From: Arthrobacter sp.
Lineage (GTDB): Bacteria > Actinomycetota > Actinomycetes > Actinomycetales > Micrococcaceae
Direction of reading: 5' to 3'
Length of the DNA stretch: 64,000 nt
NCBI RefSeq assembly: GCF_031179985.1
Contig: NZ_JAPSHJ010000004.1
Span: 88,485 to 152,484, forward strand
Shown: positions 26,729 to 36,472 of the stretch, piece by piece
How positions within the stretch are numbered: position 1 is the stretch's first letter
Layout: every line of letters begins with the position of its first letter
Translations under genes and position numbers: made by a program
The notes under the pieces: model-generated
The model's input: only the letters and a program-made list of their open reading frames with translations
Databases searched by the model: none
What the model was told of the DNA's origin: nothing

Positions 26729-28189
26729 GTGGCAGCAGCTCAAGAAAGCCGTTCCAACCGAACTGCAGCGGTGGTAGGCGGCGGAATGTCCGGCCTCCTG
26801 GCCGCACGCGAACTCGCCCGAACGGGTTTTGACGTTACGTTGCTGGAAGCCAGTGATTCATGGGGTGGTTGTGTCGGCAGCCACGTTGTTGCAGGCCTGG
26901 AACTGGATAGCGGAGCGGAATCGTTTGCTACCCGCTCCTCTGCGGTGGCGGACCTGGCCGCAGAACTGGGCTTGGCGGGAAACATCGTGTCCCCTGATCC
27001 GTCCGGCGCCTGGGTGCAATTGCCCGATGGTCCCCGCGAACTCCCCAAAACTGGGATCCTTGGTATTCCAGCGTCCCCCTGGGACCCGGAGGTCCGCAGG
27101 TCTCTCGGCTTGCTGGGCGCACTCAGAGCATCCATGGACGCGTGGTTGCCGGCGTCGTTGGGAACCTCCAAGGACGTTGCCAGCGTCTCCTCTTTGGTAC
27201 GGGCCAGGATGGGGCGAAGGGTGCTGGAACGGCTGGTGGAGCCTGTAGTGGGAGGCGTTCACTCCGCCGATCCGGAATTGCTCGACGTCGATGTGGTGGC
27301 CCCCGGGCTCCGGCAAGGTGTCCGCACACACGGTTCCCTGGCCGCTGCTGTGGCGGCTCAGCGCAAATCAGGAGCTGCCCGGGACCGGGTGAAAGCCGGG
27401 TCTGCCATCGCGGGGCTCCGCGACGGAATGCATACCCTCGTCGCGGCTCTCGTCCAGGATCTTGAGTCCAGGGGCGTGCACCTGGAAGCCGGTGTCCGAG
27501 CTGATGCCGTGACACGCACTTCTGCGGGATGGCGGGTTTCCGGGCCGGACCGCGCCCTGGAATGCGAAGTGCTTGTGGTTGCCCTTGACGGTCCGTCGGC
27601 GGTGTCACTCCTGGCAGCAGACCTTCCTGCTTTGGCAAGCCACAGGCCTGCGGAAGGCCCTGACATCCGGCTGGTGACCCTGGTGCTGGATCTTCCCGAG
27701 CTGGACAGAAAACCCAGGGGAACCGGCGTCCTGGTGGCACCCCAGACACCGGGAATCCAGGCCAAGGCGCTCACGCATGCAACCGCAAAATGGGATTGGC
27801 TGGCAGCCAAGGCCGGGCCCGGGACCCATGTCCTGAGGTTGTCCTATGGCCGCAGCAGGGATACCCCCGGTGGTGACTCTTACGATGCTTCTTACCGCAG
27901 GAGGGATGGTGCCGCAACCGATCAGCAGCTGTTGAGGGCAGCCCTTGATGATGCTTCCGCCCTGCTGGACGTGAGCATCGCCGAAACCGACGTGGTGGAC
28001 TGGGATGTGGTGCGTTGGCCAGGTTCGCTGCCGTTCGCGTCGGTGGGCCACAAGCAGCGCGTTGACTCGATCAGGTCCATTTGTGCCGCAACCGGGAACC
28101 TCGCGATTGTGGGCGGCTGGCTTTCGGGCAATGGACTTGCCGCGGTCGTAGCAGACACCCCCAGACAGGTCCGGGCACTCATGTCCTGA
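26729..28189 (+). CDS. hemY: Coproporphyrinogen III oxidase (HemY/CgoX type)
   Basis: This 486-residue FAD flavoprotein has the dinucleotide fold VGGGMSGLLAARELARTG at the N-terminus, a second FAD contact at the C-terminus (IVGGWLSGNGLAAVV) and the substrate domain between. In Actinobacteria, HemY-type enzymes oxidise coproporphyrinogen III to coproporphyrin III with oxygen, rather than acting on protoporphyrinogen. The downstream chdC and cpfC genes support this assignment (CgoX). It starts at a GTG four bases after hemE. Confidence 0.92.
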   Translation: MAAAQESRSNRTAAVVGGGMSGLLAARELARTGFDVTLLEASDSWGGCVGSHVVAGLELDSGAESFATRSSAVADLAAELGLAGNIVSPDPSGAWVQLPDGPRELPKTGILGIPASPWDPEVRRSLGLLGALRASMDAWLPASLGTSKDVASVSSLVRARMGRRVLERLVEPVVGGVHSADPELLDVDVVAPGLRQGVRTHGSLAAAVAAQRKSGAARDRVKAGSAIAGLRDGMHTLVAALVQDLESRGVHLEAGVRADAVTRTSAGWRVSGPDRALECEVLVVALDGPSAVSLLAADLPALASHRPAEGPDIRLVTLVLDLPELDRKPRGTGVLVAPQTPGIQAKALTHATAKWDWLAAKAGPGTHVLRLSYGRSRDTPGGDSYDASYRRRDGAATDQQLLRAALDDASALLDVSIAETDVVDWDVVRWPGSLPFASVGHKQRVDSIRSICAATGNLAIVGGWLSGNGLAAVVADTPRQVRALMS

Positions 28190-28293
28190 CACAAGGGAAG
28201 TGCTTATCGGAGGGTCGGATTCCGCCGTCGTCCACAATGACTGGATCCCTGTAAATTCCCATAGTCCGCCTGCAGTCGTTAGGGTCGTTAACT

Positions 28294-28917
28294 ATGGTTA
28301 TTCAGAGGTCCATCATTTTCAGGACGCTGACTGGTTTCCATGGGGGTCTTCGACGCGGTATGGCAGCAGCCTCGCTCGGAGCGGTTCTGGTTTTCGTCGC
28401 AGGCACGCCTGCCTCCAACGCGGTCGCCGCGGTCCCGGCGACCCAATCTGCGGCCGTATCTTCTGCTCCATTGGATTCGCCGACCCTGACCACTGATTCT
28501 TCGGACACTCAGATTCCGGCCGACGCCAAAGGCACTCCCGCGCCACCATCTTCCAAGGAGCCGAAGGGCGGAAAACGCGGCACAGTACCGGCTGAATCTC
28601 CAACGGCAGAAACTACCTCTCCGGCCGCCGAGCCTGTCCAGCCGGACCAGGATGGCGCTGCCGATGTTGCCGGCGCCACCGAGGAAGCTGCGTCCTCCCC
28701 GCCACCTGCAGCCACTGATTCCGGCTACGGCCAGGCCCCTCAGAGTCCTTCATACGGAGAGGTCCAGGCCCAAGGGAGCACCATCGAAAAGCAGCCCATG
28801 AAGCAGGTGGCAAACGTTGATCAGGCCGAGACTTCCCGGCTGCTTATGTGGGGCATCGCACTGGTTCTTTTATCAGGTATTGCAGCAGTCGTTTTTCTCA
28901 GGCTACGCAGGGTATGA
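28294..28917 (+). CDS. Unknown single-pass secreted/membrane protein in the heme operon
   Basis: This 207-residue protein has a basic N-terminus, a signal-like hydrophobic segment (about 22-46, ending near ASNAVAA), a long Pro/Ser/Thr/Ala/Glu-rich low-complexity region (about 48-175), a second hydrophobic helix (about 180-200) and a basic end (LRLRRV). There is no LPXTG motif. The layout predicts an extracytoplasmic disordered stalk with a C-terminal membrane anchor. I do not recognise a family. It lies between cgoX and chdC with gaps of about 100 bases on each side, so it may have its own promoter. A link to heme or porphyrin handling is inferred from position only. Confidence 0.7.
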   Translation: MVIQRSIIFRTLTGFHGGLRRGMAAASLGAVLVFVAGTPASNAVAAVPATQSAAVSSAPLDSPTLTTDSSDTQIPADAKGTPAPPSSKEPKGGKRGTVPAESPTAETTSPAAEPVQPDQDGAADVAGATEEAASSPPPAATDSGYGQAPQSPSYGEVQAQGSTIEKQPMKQVANVDQAETSRLLMWGIALVLLSGIAAVVFLRLRRV

Positions 28918-29015
28918 ACCGAGGAATGCAGTCCATTTGTGATTTACACCACTTCTACGCGCTGTAGAAGTCATCTGTTTCGACTTACCCGCCAGCAGGG
29001 GGCAGACTTGTACCC

Positions 29016-29717
29016 ATGAGCCACACTTCTGCCGAATCTGTCACCAAAACCGAAGAATCAACAGAGCAGTTTTTCACTCTCTGGACGGTATTCAAGCGGT
29101 CTGCGGACGTCCTTCGCAGCGGTGATGCTGCCTCTGACTTCGAAGCTCTTGTTACGCGGCTTGGTGAGGAAGGTGTGACGCTGCGCGGCAGCTACGATGT
29201 GTCGGCAATGCGCGCGGAGGCTGACGTTATGGTGTGGCTCCATGGATCAAGTCCGGAAGCACTTCAGCAGGGCGTGCGGTCCATCCGCCGCAGCAAGCTC
29301 TTCGCCGGCACGGAGATCGCCTGGTCGGCTATGGGCGTGCACCGTGAAGCCGAGTTCGCCAAGAACCACACCCCTGCTTTCTCCCGTGGTGTGGAGCCGG
29401 CCGAGTGGCTCTGCGTCTATCCGTTTGTCCGCTCCTACGAGTGGTACCTGCTGCCCGAGGCCGAGCGCGGCAAGATGCTGCGCGACCACGGAATGCTGGG
29501 GCGTGAATTCCCCCAGGTCATCTCCAACACCGTCTCCTCCTTCGCCCTTGGCGACTGGGAATGGATTCTCGGCCTCGAAGCTCCGGAGCTCGTTGACCTC
29601 GTGGACCTTATGCGCCACTTGCGCGCAACCGAAGCACGCAACCACGTACGCGAGGAAATCCCCTTCTACACCGGGCGGCGGATTTCCCCTGCAGAGATTG
29701 CTGAGGTCCTTTCGTGA
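29016..29717 (+). CDS. hemQ: Coproheme decarboxylase (HemQ/ChdC)
   Basis: This 233-residue protein of the chlorite-dismutase-like family turns Fe-coproporphyrin III into heme b by two oxidative decarboxylations. The catalytic tyrosine segment (YPFVRSYEWY, about 130-139) and the GMLGREFPQ segment around residue 157, near the heme ligand in homologues, are visible. The family member is diagnostic for the coproporphyrin-dependent pathway of Actinobacteria and Firmicutes. Its stop overlaps the cpfC GTG by four bases (GTGA), giving translational coupling. Confidence 0.95.
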   Translation: MSHTSAESVTKTEESTEQFFTLWTVFKRSADVLRSGDAASDFEALVTRLGEEGVTLRGSYDVSAMRAEADVMVWLHGSSPEALQQGVRSIRRSKLFAGTEIAWSAMGVHREAEFAKNHTPAFSRGVEPAEWLCVYPFVRSYEWYLLPEAERGKMLRDHGMLGREFPQVISNTVSSFALGDWEWILGLEAPELVDLVDLMRHLRATEARNHVREEIPFYTGRRISPAEIAEVLS

Positions 29718-30952
29718 ACCAACTCGATCCCCAGGATCAGCTGACGTTAGTGAATGTTGTTACGGAAGCGGGCCGGATGGAGCCCAAAGAGTACGACGGC
29801 GTACTGCTCGCCTCGTTCGGTGGTCCGGAAGGCCAAGACGACGTCATCCCGTTCCTCCGCAATGTCACGCGCGGTCGCGGAATTCCAGATGAGCGGCTCG
29901 AGGAAGTGTCACATCATTACCGGGCCAACGGCGGGATCAGCCCGATCAACCAGCAAAACCGTGAGCTGAAAGCAGCACTGGAGGGGGAACTGGCTGCTCG
30001 TGGCATAAGCCTTCCGGTGATCTGGGGAAACCGCAACTGGGATCCGTACATTCCGCGGACTCTCCAGGATGCGTACGACGCCGGCCACCGCCGGCTGCTG
30101 ATGATCACCACGAGCGCCTATTCGTCTTACTCGAGTTGCCGCCAGTACCGTGAGGACATCGGCATTGCCCTGACGGAAACCGGTCTGGACGGCAAGCTTG
30201 AAGTGGACAAGGTCCGCCAGTATTTTGACCACCCGGGGTTTGTCGAACCTTTCATCGAAGGAACCGCCGCCGGGCTCGCAGATGTCCGGGCACGGCTGGC
30301 TGCTGCCGGCACGCCGGACGCTCCTGTCCATATCCTGTTCGCCACCCACTCCATCCCCACGCGCGACGCCGAGGCAGCGGGCCGCTCGGCGGACGAGCCC
30401 CGCCACTTTGCGGAAGATTCCGCCTATGTGGCCCAGCATCTGGCAACGGGTGCGGAAGTGGTGCGCCGCGTGGAATCACAGAGCGGACAAACGGCCCCCT
30501 GGTCCCTCGTCTACCAGTCCCGCTCGGGAGCTCCCCATGTGCCCTGGCTGGAGCCTGATATCAATGACGCCATCGAAGAACTCGCCGAAAAGGGCATCAA
30601 GGGCATCGTGATCGTGCCTCTCGGCTTCGTCAGTGACCACATGGAGGTGGTCTGGGACCTCGACACCGAAGCCTTGGAGACATGCTCCAATCTCGGCTTG
30701 ACAGCCACTCGCGTTCCGACGCCCGGTACCCACCGGAAGTTCGTCAAAGGCCTCGTGGATCTGGTTTGTGAGCGGACTGCAAGCAACAACATCAAGGACC
30801 GTCCCGCGCTGACGCAGCTGGGCCCCTGGTATGACGTGTGCCGGCCCGGCTGCTGTGCCAACTTCCGCGGCGAGAAGCCAACCATCGCCGGGGCGGACAC
30901 CACGGTGGGCACAGGCCACGATCCTTACCCATCAGAGCGGGTGGCGCCATGA
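29714..30952 (+). CDS. hemH: Coproporphyrin III ferrochelatase
   Basis: This 412-residue protein inserts Fe2+ into coproporphyrin III (CpfC). The active-site histidine is in FATHSIP, and the partner glutamate lies in the C-terminal half. Cysteines in YSSCRQYRED and in the C-terminal VCRPGCC resemble the ligands of the [2Fe-2S] cluster found in mycobacterial ferrochelatase, although the spacing of the last three differs from what I remember. The first 25 residues before the core are variable. It overlaps chdC upstream and hemC downstream by four bases each. Confidence 0.93.
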   Translation: MNQLDPQDQLTLVNVVTEAGRMEPKEYDGVLLASFGGPEGQDDVIPFLRNVTRGRGIPDERLEEVSHHYRANGGISPINQQNRELKAALEGELAARGISLPVIWGNRNWDPYIPRTLQDAYDAGHRRLLMITTSAYSSYSSCRQYREDIGIALTETGLDGKLEVDKVRQYFDHPGFVEPFIEGTAAGLADVRARLAAAGTPDAPVHILFATHSIPTRDAEAAGRSADEPRHFAEDSAYVAQHLATGAEVVRRVESQSGQTAPWSLVYQSRSGAPHVPWLEPDINDAIEELAEKGIKGIVIVPLGFVSDHMEVVWDLDTEALETCSNLGLTATRVPTPGTHRKFVKGLVDLVCERTASNNIKDRPALTQLGPWYDVCRPGCCANFRGEKPTIAGADTTVGTGHDPYPSERVAP

Positions 30953-31947
30953 CCGTACGGATCGGTACAAGGGCCAGCAAGCTTGCCCTCACCCAGACGC
31001 AGCAGACAGCAGACCAGCTCGCCGCCATCGGGGGATTTACCGTTGAGCTCGTGCACATCAAGACCGAAGGCGACGTCCTGACAGGCTCGCTCTCGCAGAT
31101 GGGAGGAACCGGTGTCTTCGTAGCTGCCTTGCGTGATGCCCTCCTTCGTGAGGCCTGCGACGTAGCTGTACACTCCCTCAAGGACCTGCCCACGGGAGGC
31201 ACACCCGGCCTGGCTCTCGCTGCTACTCCCAAGCGCGTTGACGCCCGTGATGTCCTGTGCGCCCGGGACGGCATCAAACTGGCAGATCTGCCCAAGGGTG
31301 CCAGCATCGGAACAGGCTCGCCCCGTCGCGCCGCCCAACTTCGGGCGGCACGGCCTGATCTGGAAATCGTCGACATCCGCGGCAACGTCGACACGCGGTT
31401 GGGCCGTGTCCCGGGTTTGCCGGGAAACACAACCGATGCCGTGGTCAGCGGGAAGTCCTGCGATCTCGACGCCGTCGTCCTCGCCGCTGCGGGTCTGGAG
31501 CGAATCGGCCGGTTGGACGCGGTCAGTGAATTCCTCGAAACGGATATCATGCTTCCGGCCGCGGGGCAGGGAGCGCTGGCCATTGAATGCCGTCTCGCCG
31601 ATGCCCCGCCAAGGCCGGGGTCCAGCGAAGGATCACGGGGCGTCCTCGCTCAATCACTCGCGGCACTGGAGGACACGGATACGCGCCTTGCGGTGACGGC
31701 AGAACGCGCCCTGCTGGCCCGGCTGGAAGCCGGCTGTGCCGCTCCGGTCGGGGCCTATGCCTACCGTAAAGGGAGCATGCTGTACCTGGAGGCCGTGGTG
31801 TGTGCCGTGGACGGCACGGCAACGGTACGGGATCAGCGCGCAACCGATGGACTGACCGAGGTAGGAGCCACGCTGCTGGGCATAGAACTCGCCGAGATCC
31901 TCCTTGGCCAGGGCGCAGCCGACATTGCCGATCTGGCTGCTTCCTGA
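30949..31947 (+). CDS. hemC: Hydroxymethylbilane synthase (porphobilinogen deaminase)
   Basis: This 332-residue enzyme joins four porphobilinogens into hydroxymethylbilane. The dipyrromethane cofactor cysteine lies in EAGCAAPVGA (about residue 264). The N-terminal TVRIGTRASKLALTQ and the VHSLKDLPT segment with its catalytic aspartate region are typical. The ATG at 30949 overlaps the hemH stop (ATGA). An open frame extending upstream to 30838 is not used because it runs through hemH. Confidence 0.95.
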   Translation: MTVRIGTRASKLALTQTQQTADQLAAIGGFTVELVHIKTEGDVLTGSLSQMGGTGVFVAALRDALLREACDVAVHSLKDLPTGGTPGLALAATPKRVDARDVLCARDGIKLADLPKGASIGTGSPRRAAQLRAARPDLEIVDIRGNVDTRLGRVPGLPGNTTDAVVSGKSCDLDAVVLAAAGLERIGRLDAVSEFLETDIMLPAAGQGALAIECRLADAPPRPGSSEGSRGVLAQSLAALEDTDTRLAVTAERALLARLEAGCAAPVGAYAYRKGSMLYLEAVVCAVDGTATVRDQRATDGLTEVGATLLGIELAEILLGQGAADIADLAAS

Positions 31948-31967
31948 GCCGGACAGCATCCAGCACA

Positions 31968-32888
31968 ATGGGACGGCACAGCGCAGAGTCCACGCCAGGC
32001 AGTGTGCCTGGCTCGGGGTCGGGTCAAAGGCCGCTCGAAGGGGCACGGATCCTGATTACCCGCAGCGCTGATCGTGCGGAGCCCTTGGCCGCGGCACTGA
32101 GGGATCTCGGTGCCGAGCCTCTCGTGCTGCCCCTGATCGATTTCGAACTCGCCAGCGACCAGCACTCCCTTGACGTGGCATTCGACGCGTTGGGCGCCGG
32201 AGGTTATCAATGGCTTGTTATCACGAGCACTACGACGCTGCTGGCCTTGGAAATTAAGGCGGCGGAGCGGGGAACTGGCCTCCGGCATTGGGTTCCGGGC
32301 TCCGTGCGCGTTGCCGCTGTCGGTACGCGGTCCCGTGACGCCCTTCTCGCCAAAGGGCTCCAGGTGGATCTCCTGCCCGAGGAGGATCAGCAGTCCGCCG
32401 CGGGGCTTTTGGACATCTGGCCTCCCGATCAAGGCGTGGTGTTCCTGCCCCAGGCTGACATCGCCGATCCCGCACTTGCCCGGGGGCTGGAGTCGCGGGG
32501 AGCCAGGGTGCAGGCCGTGACGGCTTACCGGACGGTGGACTACCCCGCAGATCCCGGCCGTTCCCTGGCCGCCCGGATGGACTCAGCCGCAGGCAACACA
32601 GGCGCAGGGGAATCCGGACTGCCTTCCCCCGCCGCACTGACACCGGCGACGGCGAAAATCCAATTGGCCCAGGGCAGGCTACACGCGGTAGTTGTGGCTT
32701 CCCCCAGCGCCGTCGAGCGCATCCACTCAGCTTTGCGGCCCTTGGGCGATTGCCGTTTGGTAGCAATCGGACCTTCCACGGCCGCACAGGCGGAGTCTGT
32801 AGGACTGCCCGTGACCGCTACGGCAAATGCGCCCACCACCGAGGGGCTGGTTCAAGCCATCATCGACGCCCTCTCCACCGACACGTGA
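31968..32888 (+). CDS. hemD: Uroporphyrinogen III synthase
   Basis: This protein has about 306 residues in two alternating Rossmann-like lobes, with [21 protein letters not shown] at the start of lobe one and a C-terminal TTEGLVQAI region. It cyclises hydroxymethylbilane with inversion of ring D. HemD sequences diverge strongly, so identification rests on fold motifs plus position between hemC and hemB. ATG 31968 is chosen because the longer frame would overlap hemC by about 150 bases. A variable insertion at about residues 200-230 contains Gly/Ala/Pro-rich sequence. Confidence 0.88.
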   Translation: MGRHSAESTPGSVPGSGSGQRPLEGARILITRSADRAEPLAAALRDLGAEPLVLPLIDFELASDQHSLDVAFDALGAGGYQWLVITSTTTLLALEIKAAERGTGLRHWVPGSVRVAAVGTRSRDALLAKGLQVDLLPEEDQQSAAGLLDIWPPDQGVVFLPQADIADPALARGLESRGARVQAVTAYRTVDYPADPGRSLAARMDSAAGNTGAGESGLPSPAALTPATAKIQLAQGRLHAVVVASPSAVERIHSALRPLGDCRLVAIGPSTAAQAESVGLPVTATANAPTTEGLVQAIIDALSTDT

Positions 32889-32899
32889 AGGACCACAGC

Positions 32900-33883
32900 A
32901 TGAGTTTCCCGAATCAACGACCACGCCGGCTGCGCACCACCCCGGCCATGCGAAGGATGACGGCCGAACACCGCCTCGCACCGGCGGAGCTGATCCTTCC
33001 GGCCTTCATCAGGGAAGGGCTTTCCGAGCCCAACCCCATCGCGTCCATGCCGGGAGTGGTGCAACACACCACCGATTCCCTCAAGCGGGCGGCAGCCGAA
33101 GCGGCAGAGCTGGGGTTGGGGGGCATCATGCTGTTCGGCATCCCGTCCGAACGGGACGCGGAGGGAAGTGCGTCCCTGGATCCGAACGGAGTCCTCAATA
33201 GGGCGATCCGGGATGTCAGGTCTGAAATCGGCGATGAGCTGGTGGTCATGAGCGACGTCTGCCTCGACGAATTTACCGACCACGGACATTGCGGTGTCCT
33301 GGACGGTGAGGGCTATGTCGACAATGACGCGACACTGGAAATCTACGCGAAGATGGCGGTGGCCCAGGCTGACGCCGGCGCCCACATGCTCGGGCCCTCC
33401 GGAATGATGGACGGGCAGATTGCAGCCATCCGGCAGGCACTCGAAAAAGCCGGACACACCAACACTGCGGTGGTTGCCTATGCGGCCAAATATGCCTCCG
33501 CCTTTTACGGGCCGTTCCGTGAGGCTGTGGACTCACAGCTCAAGGGCGACCGCCGCACCTACCAGATGGATGCTGCCAATCGGCGGGAAGCCATCCGGGA
33601 AGTGGAGCTGGACCTGGCCGAAGGTGCCGACGTTGTGATGGTGAAGCCCGCCATGAGCTACCTGGACATCCTTGCCGACGTCGCTGCGATGAGCCCTGTG
33701 CCCGTTGCCGCGTATCAGATCTCGGGGGAGTACTCGATGATTGAAGCGGCAGCGGCTAACGGCTGGATCGACCGGCAGGCGGCCATCACCGAGTCAGTAC
33801 TGGGAATCAAGCGCGCCGGAGCCAACATGGTTCTGACCTACTGGGCAGCTGAGCTGGCAGGCTGGCTGAAGGAGTCCCGATGA
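32900..33883 (+). CDS. hemB: Porphobilinogen synthase (5-aminolevulinate dehydratase)
   Basis: This 327-residue TIM barrel condenses two 5-aminolevulinates. The two active-site lysines lie in [15 protein letters not shown] and [11 protein letters not shown]. The metal site reads [14 protein letters not shown]: the first and third cysteines of zinc-type enzymes are present, but the second is aspartate, giving a hybrid between zinc-type (C-x-C...C) and magnesium-type sites. ATG 32900 is preferred over the longer frame because it follows hemD and matches the family N-terminus. The stop overlaps the LLM oxidoreductase start (ATGA). Confidence 0.95.
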   Translation: MSFPNQRPRRLRTTPAMRRMTAEHRLAPAELILPAFIREGLSEPNPIASMPGVVQHTTDSLKRAAAEAAELGLGGIMLFGIPSERDAEGSASLDPNGVLNRAIRDVRSEIGDELVVMSDVCLDEFTDHGHCGVLDGEGYVDNDATLEIYAKMAVAQADAGAHMLGPSGMMDGQIAAIRQALEKAGHTNTAVVAYAAKYASAFYGPFREAVDSQLKGDRRTYQMDAANRREAIREVELDLAEGADVVMVKPAMSYLDILADVAAMSPVPVAAYQISGEYSMIEAAAANGWIDRQAAITESVLGIKRAGANMVLTYWAAELAGWLKESR

Positions 33884-34989
33884 CCACCGATAAAGCTGAT
33901 CCGACTGCCCCTGTTGGCCCGGAGAGGATTCTTCTGGGCCTGAACACCTTCGGTGATGTCGGCGTGTACCCCGACGGTCACCCGGTTCCGCACGCCCAAG
34001 TGCTGCGGCAGGTGCTGGAACAAGCGGAACTGGCGGACGCCGTCGGACTTCATGCTTTTGGAGTGGGAGAACATCACCGCAAGGATTACGCTGTCTCGGC
34101 CCCCGAAGTCTTCCTTGCTGCGGCTGCTGCCCGAACGAAGCAGATCAGGCTGGGGTCGGCCGTGACCGTCCTGAGTTCTGACGACCCGATCCGGGTCTTC
34201 CAGCGTTTCTCGACAGTAGACGCCATCTCCAATGGGCGGGCTGAAGTGATGTTGGGTCGGGGCTCCTTTATCGAGTCCTTTCCGCTCTTCGGACTGGATC
34301 TCGCCGACTACGACCTCCTCTTTGAAGAAAAAGTGGAGCTCTTCGACAAGGTCCGTTCGCAGGAGCCCATTCATTGGGAGGGACGGACCAGGCCTCCGGT
34401 TAAGGGCCTTAGCGTGTATCCGCCGCTTGAGCATCATCTCCTCCCAACCTGGATCGGGGTGGGGGGAACACCCGAGTCCGTCCTTCGCTGCGCAGAATAT
34501 GGCTATCCGATCATCTTCGCCATCATTGGCGGTGAACCCCGCTCGTTCGCTCCGCTCGTTGGCCTCTACCGGGAGGCGATGGCCAAGTACGGGCATCCCA
34601 TGCGGCAAATCGCCACGCATTCGCCGGGTCACGTCGCCGGCACTGATGAGGAAGCGCGGAACGAGTACTTCCCGCATTGGCTGGATCTCCGCAACCGCAT
34701 CGGCTCAGAGCGTGGCTGGGGACCGGGCAGCAGGCAGGAGTTTGACGCCATGTGTACGCCAGAAGGCGCCTTGTACGTCGGCTCCCCCGAGACTGTGGCG
34801 CAGAAGATCGCCCTGCAGAAAAGGAACCTTGGGGTGGACCGCTTCGACCTCAAATACAGCAGCGGTTCTTTGCCGCACCCGGCCATGATGCGCTCGATTG
34901 AACTGTTCGGCACTGTGGTGGCTCCCCGAGTGGCCCAGCTGCTTACTGCAGTGGCAACCTCCCCGACCCCGCAGCAGACGAATCAGTGA
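33880..34989 (+). CDS. LLM-class flavin-dependent oxidoreductase (luciferase-like)
   Basis: This 369-residue TIM-barrel protein of the bacterial luciferase family has [11 protein letters not shown] at the start, [18 protein letters not shown] (about 60-77, substrate/flavin site), and [19 protein letters not shown] (about 93-111). It would use FMNH2 or F420H2 to oxidise an unknown substrate. It overlaps hemB by four bases and precedes hemL by about 40, so it is firmly in the heme operon, yet no heme step needs such an enzyme. It could be a stress-related monooxygenase or act on a tetrapyrrole by-product; both ideas are inference. Confidence 0.85.
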   Translation: MTTDKADPTAPVGPERILLGLNTFGDVGVYPDGHPVPHAQVLRQVLEQAELADAVGLHAFGVGEHHRKDYAVSAPEVFLAAAAARTKQIRLGSAVTVLSSDDPIRVFQRFSTVDAISNGRAEVMLGRGSFIESFPLFGLDLADYDLLFEEKVELFDKVRSQEPIHWEGRTRPPVKGLSVYPPLEHHLLPTWIGVGGTPESVLRCAEYGYPIIFAIIGGEPRSFAPLVGLYREAMAKYGHPMRQIATHSPGHVAGTDEEARNEYFPHWLDLRNRIGSERGWGPGSRQEFDAMCTPEGALYVGSPETVAQKIALQKRNLGVDRFDLKYSSGSLPHPAMMRSIELFGTVVAPRVAQLLTAVATSPTPQQTNQ

Positions 34990-35028
34990 CTCTGAACCCG
35001 CTGCCCTGAACTGAAAGAATAGGACCCC

Positions 35029-36378
35029 ATGATTTCCAGCACCCCTCGCAACGAGGCACTCTTTGACCGTGCACGGCAGCTCATGCCTGGCGGCGTGAAT
35101 TCTCCCGTCCGCGCCTTTGGATCGGTGGGCGGCACACCCCGCTTTATGGTCTCGGCACAGGGGCCTTATCTGACTGACGCAGACGGCAACGAGTATGTGG
35201 ACCTGGTCTGCTCCTGGGGACCTGCACTCCTGGGGCACGCCCACCCTGGGGTTCTCGAGGCCGTCCACGCCGCGGTGGACCGGGGATTGTCCTTCGGCGC
35301 GTCGACACCGGATGAAGCCAACCTTGCAGCGATCGTCAAGGAACGTGTGTCCGCAGTGGAGCGGGTAAGGATGGTATCCACCGGCACCGAGGCCACAATG
35401 ACCGCCATCCGGCTGGCCCGCGGATTTACAGGCCGCAACCTGGTGATCAAGTTTGCGGGTTGCTACCACGGGCACCTTGACGGACTGCTTGCTGCGGCCG
35501 GTTCGGGGCTCGCGACGCTCGCCCTGCCTGGATCGGCAGGCGTGACGGCCGCAACTGCAGCCGAAACCCTGGTCCTGCCGTACAACGATCTTGGAGCCGT
35601 TGAGGCTGCCTTTGCCAAGCACGGTCCGAACATCGCGGCCGTGATCACTGAGGCGGCGCCGGCGAATATGGGCGTGGTGACTCCCGGACCTGGATTCAAC
35701 GAGGGTCTCTCCCGGATCACCACCCAACACGGGGCGCTGCTGATCCTCGACGAGGTCCTCACAGGCTTCCGCACCGGGTATTCGGGGTACTGGGGCCTTA
35801 CAGGCGGCGCAGCGGGAGCGGTTGAGCCGTGGAGCCCGGACCTGCTGACCTTCGGAAAAGTCATCGGCGGAGGAATGCCGACGGCGGCGCTTGGCGGCCG
35901 TGCCGACGTCATGGATTATCTGGCTCCTACAGGCCCCGTGTACCAGGCCGGTACGCTTTCCGGTAATCCCGTCGCCATGGCTGCCGGAGTTGCCACCCTG
36001 ACCCAGGCGACGGCGGAGGTGTACTCCTATGTGGATGCGCGCTCGCTGGAGCTTTCTGCAGCACTGACCTCGGCCTTGAACGCGGCCGGGGTGGACCATT
36101 CCGTTCAACGGGCCGGCAATCTCTTCTCGCTGGCCTTTGGAACGTCAGCGAATGGAGTCAGCAACTACGAAGAGGCGCAGGCGCAGGAAACCTTCCGCTA
36201 CCCACCCTTCTTCCACTCGATGCTGGATTCGGGAGTCTACCTGCCGCCGTCGGTCTTTGAGGCCTGGTTCCTGTCAGCTGCCCACGACGACACTGCGATG
36301 AACAGAATCTTCGACGCGCTTCCGGCAGCTGCCCAGGCTGCCGCCGCAGCGAAGGCTCCTGTCAGCCTCAACGTCTAG
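35029..36378 (+). CDS. hemL: Glutamate-1-semialdehyde 2,1-aminomutase
   Basis: This 449-residue PLP enzyme turns glutamate-1-semialdehyde into 5-aminolevulinate. The PLP lysine lies in [12 protein letters not shown] (about residue 280), with [12 protein letters not shown] near the N-terminus and [16 protein letters not shown] for PLP phosphate binding. It completes the pathway together with the divergent hemA. It is the last gene of the operon and is followed by a very strong hairpin terminator. Confidence 0.95.
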   Translation: MISSTPRNEALFDRARQLMPGGVNSPVRAFGSVGGTPRFMVSAQGPYLTDADGNEYVDLVCSWGPALLGHAHPGVLEAVHAAVDRGLSFGASTPDEANLAAIVKERVSAVERVRMVSTGTEATMTAIRLARGFTGRNLVIKFAGCYHGHLDGLLAAAGSGLATLALPGSAGVTAATAAETLVLPYNDLGAVEAAFAKHGPNIAAVITEAAPANMGVVTPGPGFNEGLSRITTQHGALLILDEVLTGFRTGYSGYWGLTGGAAGAVEPWSPDLLTFGKVIGGGMPTAALGGRADVMDYLAPTGPVYQAGTLSGNPVAMAAGVATLTQATAEVYSYVDARSLELSAALTSALNAAGVDHSVQRAGNLFSLAFGTSANGVSNYEEAQAQETFRYPPFFHSMLDSGVYLPPSVFEAWFLSAAHDDTAMNRIFDALPAAAQAAAAAKAPVSLNV

Positions 36379-36401
36379 GTTCCGTCCGAAGTAGAGCCAC
36401 T

Positions 36402-36447
36402 TAAAAATCTTTGGCACCCGCTGTAGCGGGTGCCAAAGTGATTTTAC
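36402..36447. terminator. Bidirectional rho-independent terminator (hemL and metQ)
   Basis: A perfect 13-bp stem (CTTTGGCACCCGC at 36409-36421 with GCGGGTGCCAAAG at 36426-36438) has a TGTA loop. Plus-strand transcripts run into TGATTTTAC; minus-strand transcripts run into ATTTTTAAG. It ends the heme operon and the metNIQ operon from opposite sides. Confidence 0.92.
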
Positions 36448-36472
36448 GGAGTGACGCTCAAACTCCAGCGGC

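Noticed and set aside
34705..36108. 467-codon frame antisense to hemL and the LLM gene
   Set aside because: It crosses two well-supported genes on the plus strand and shows no protein family features.
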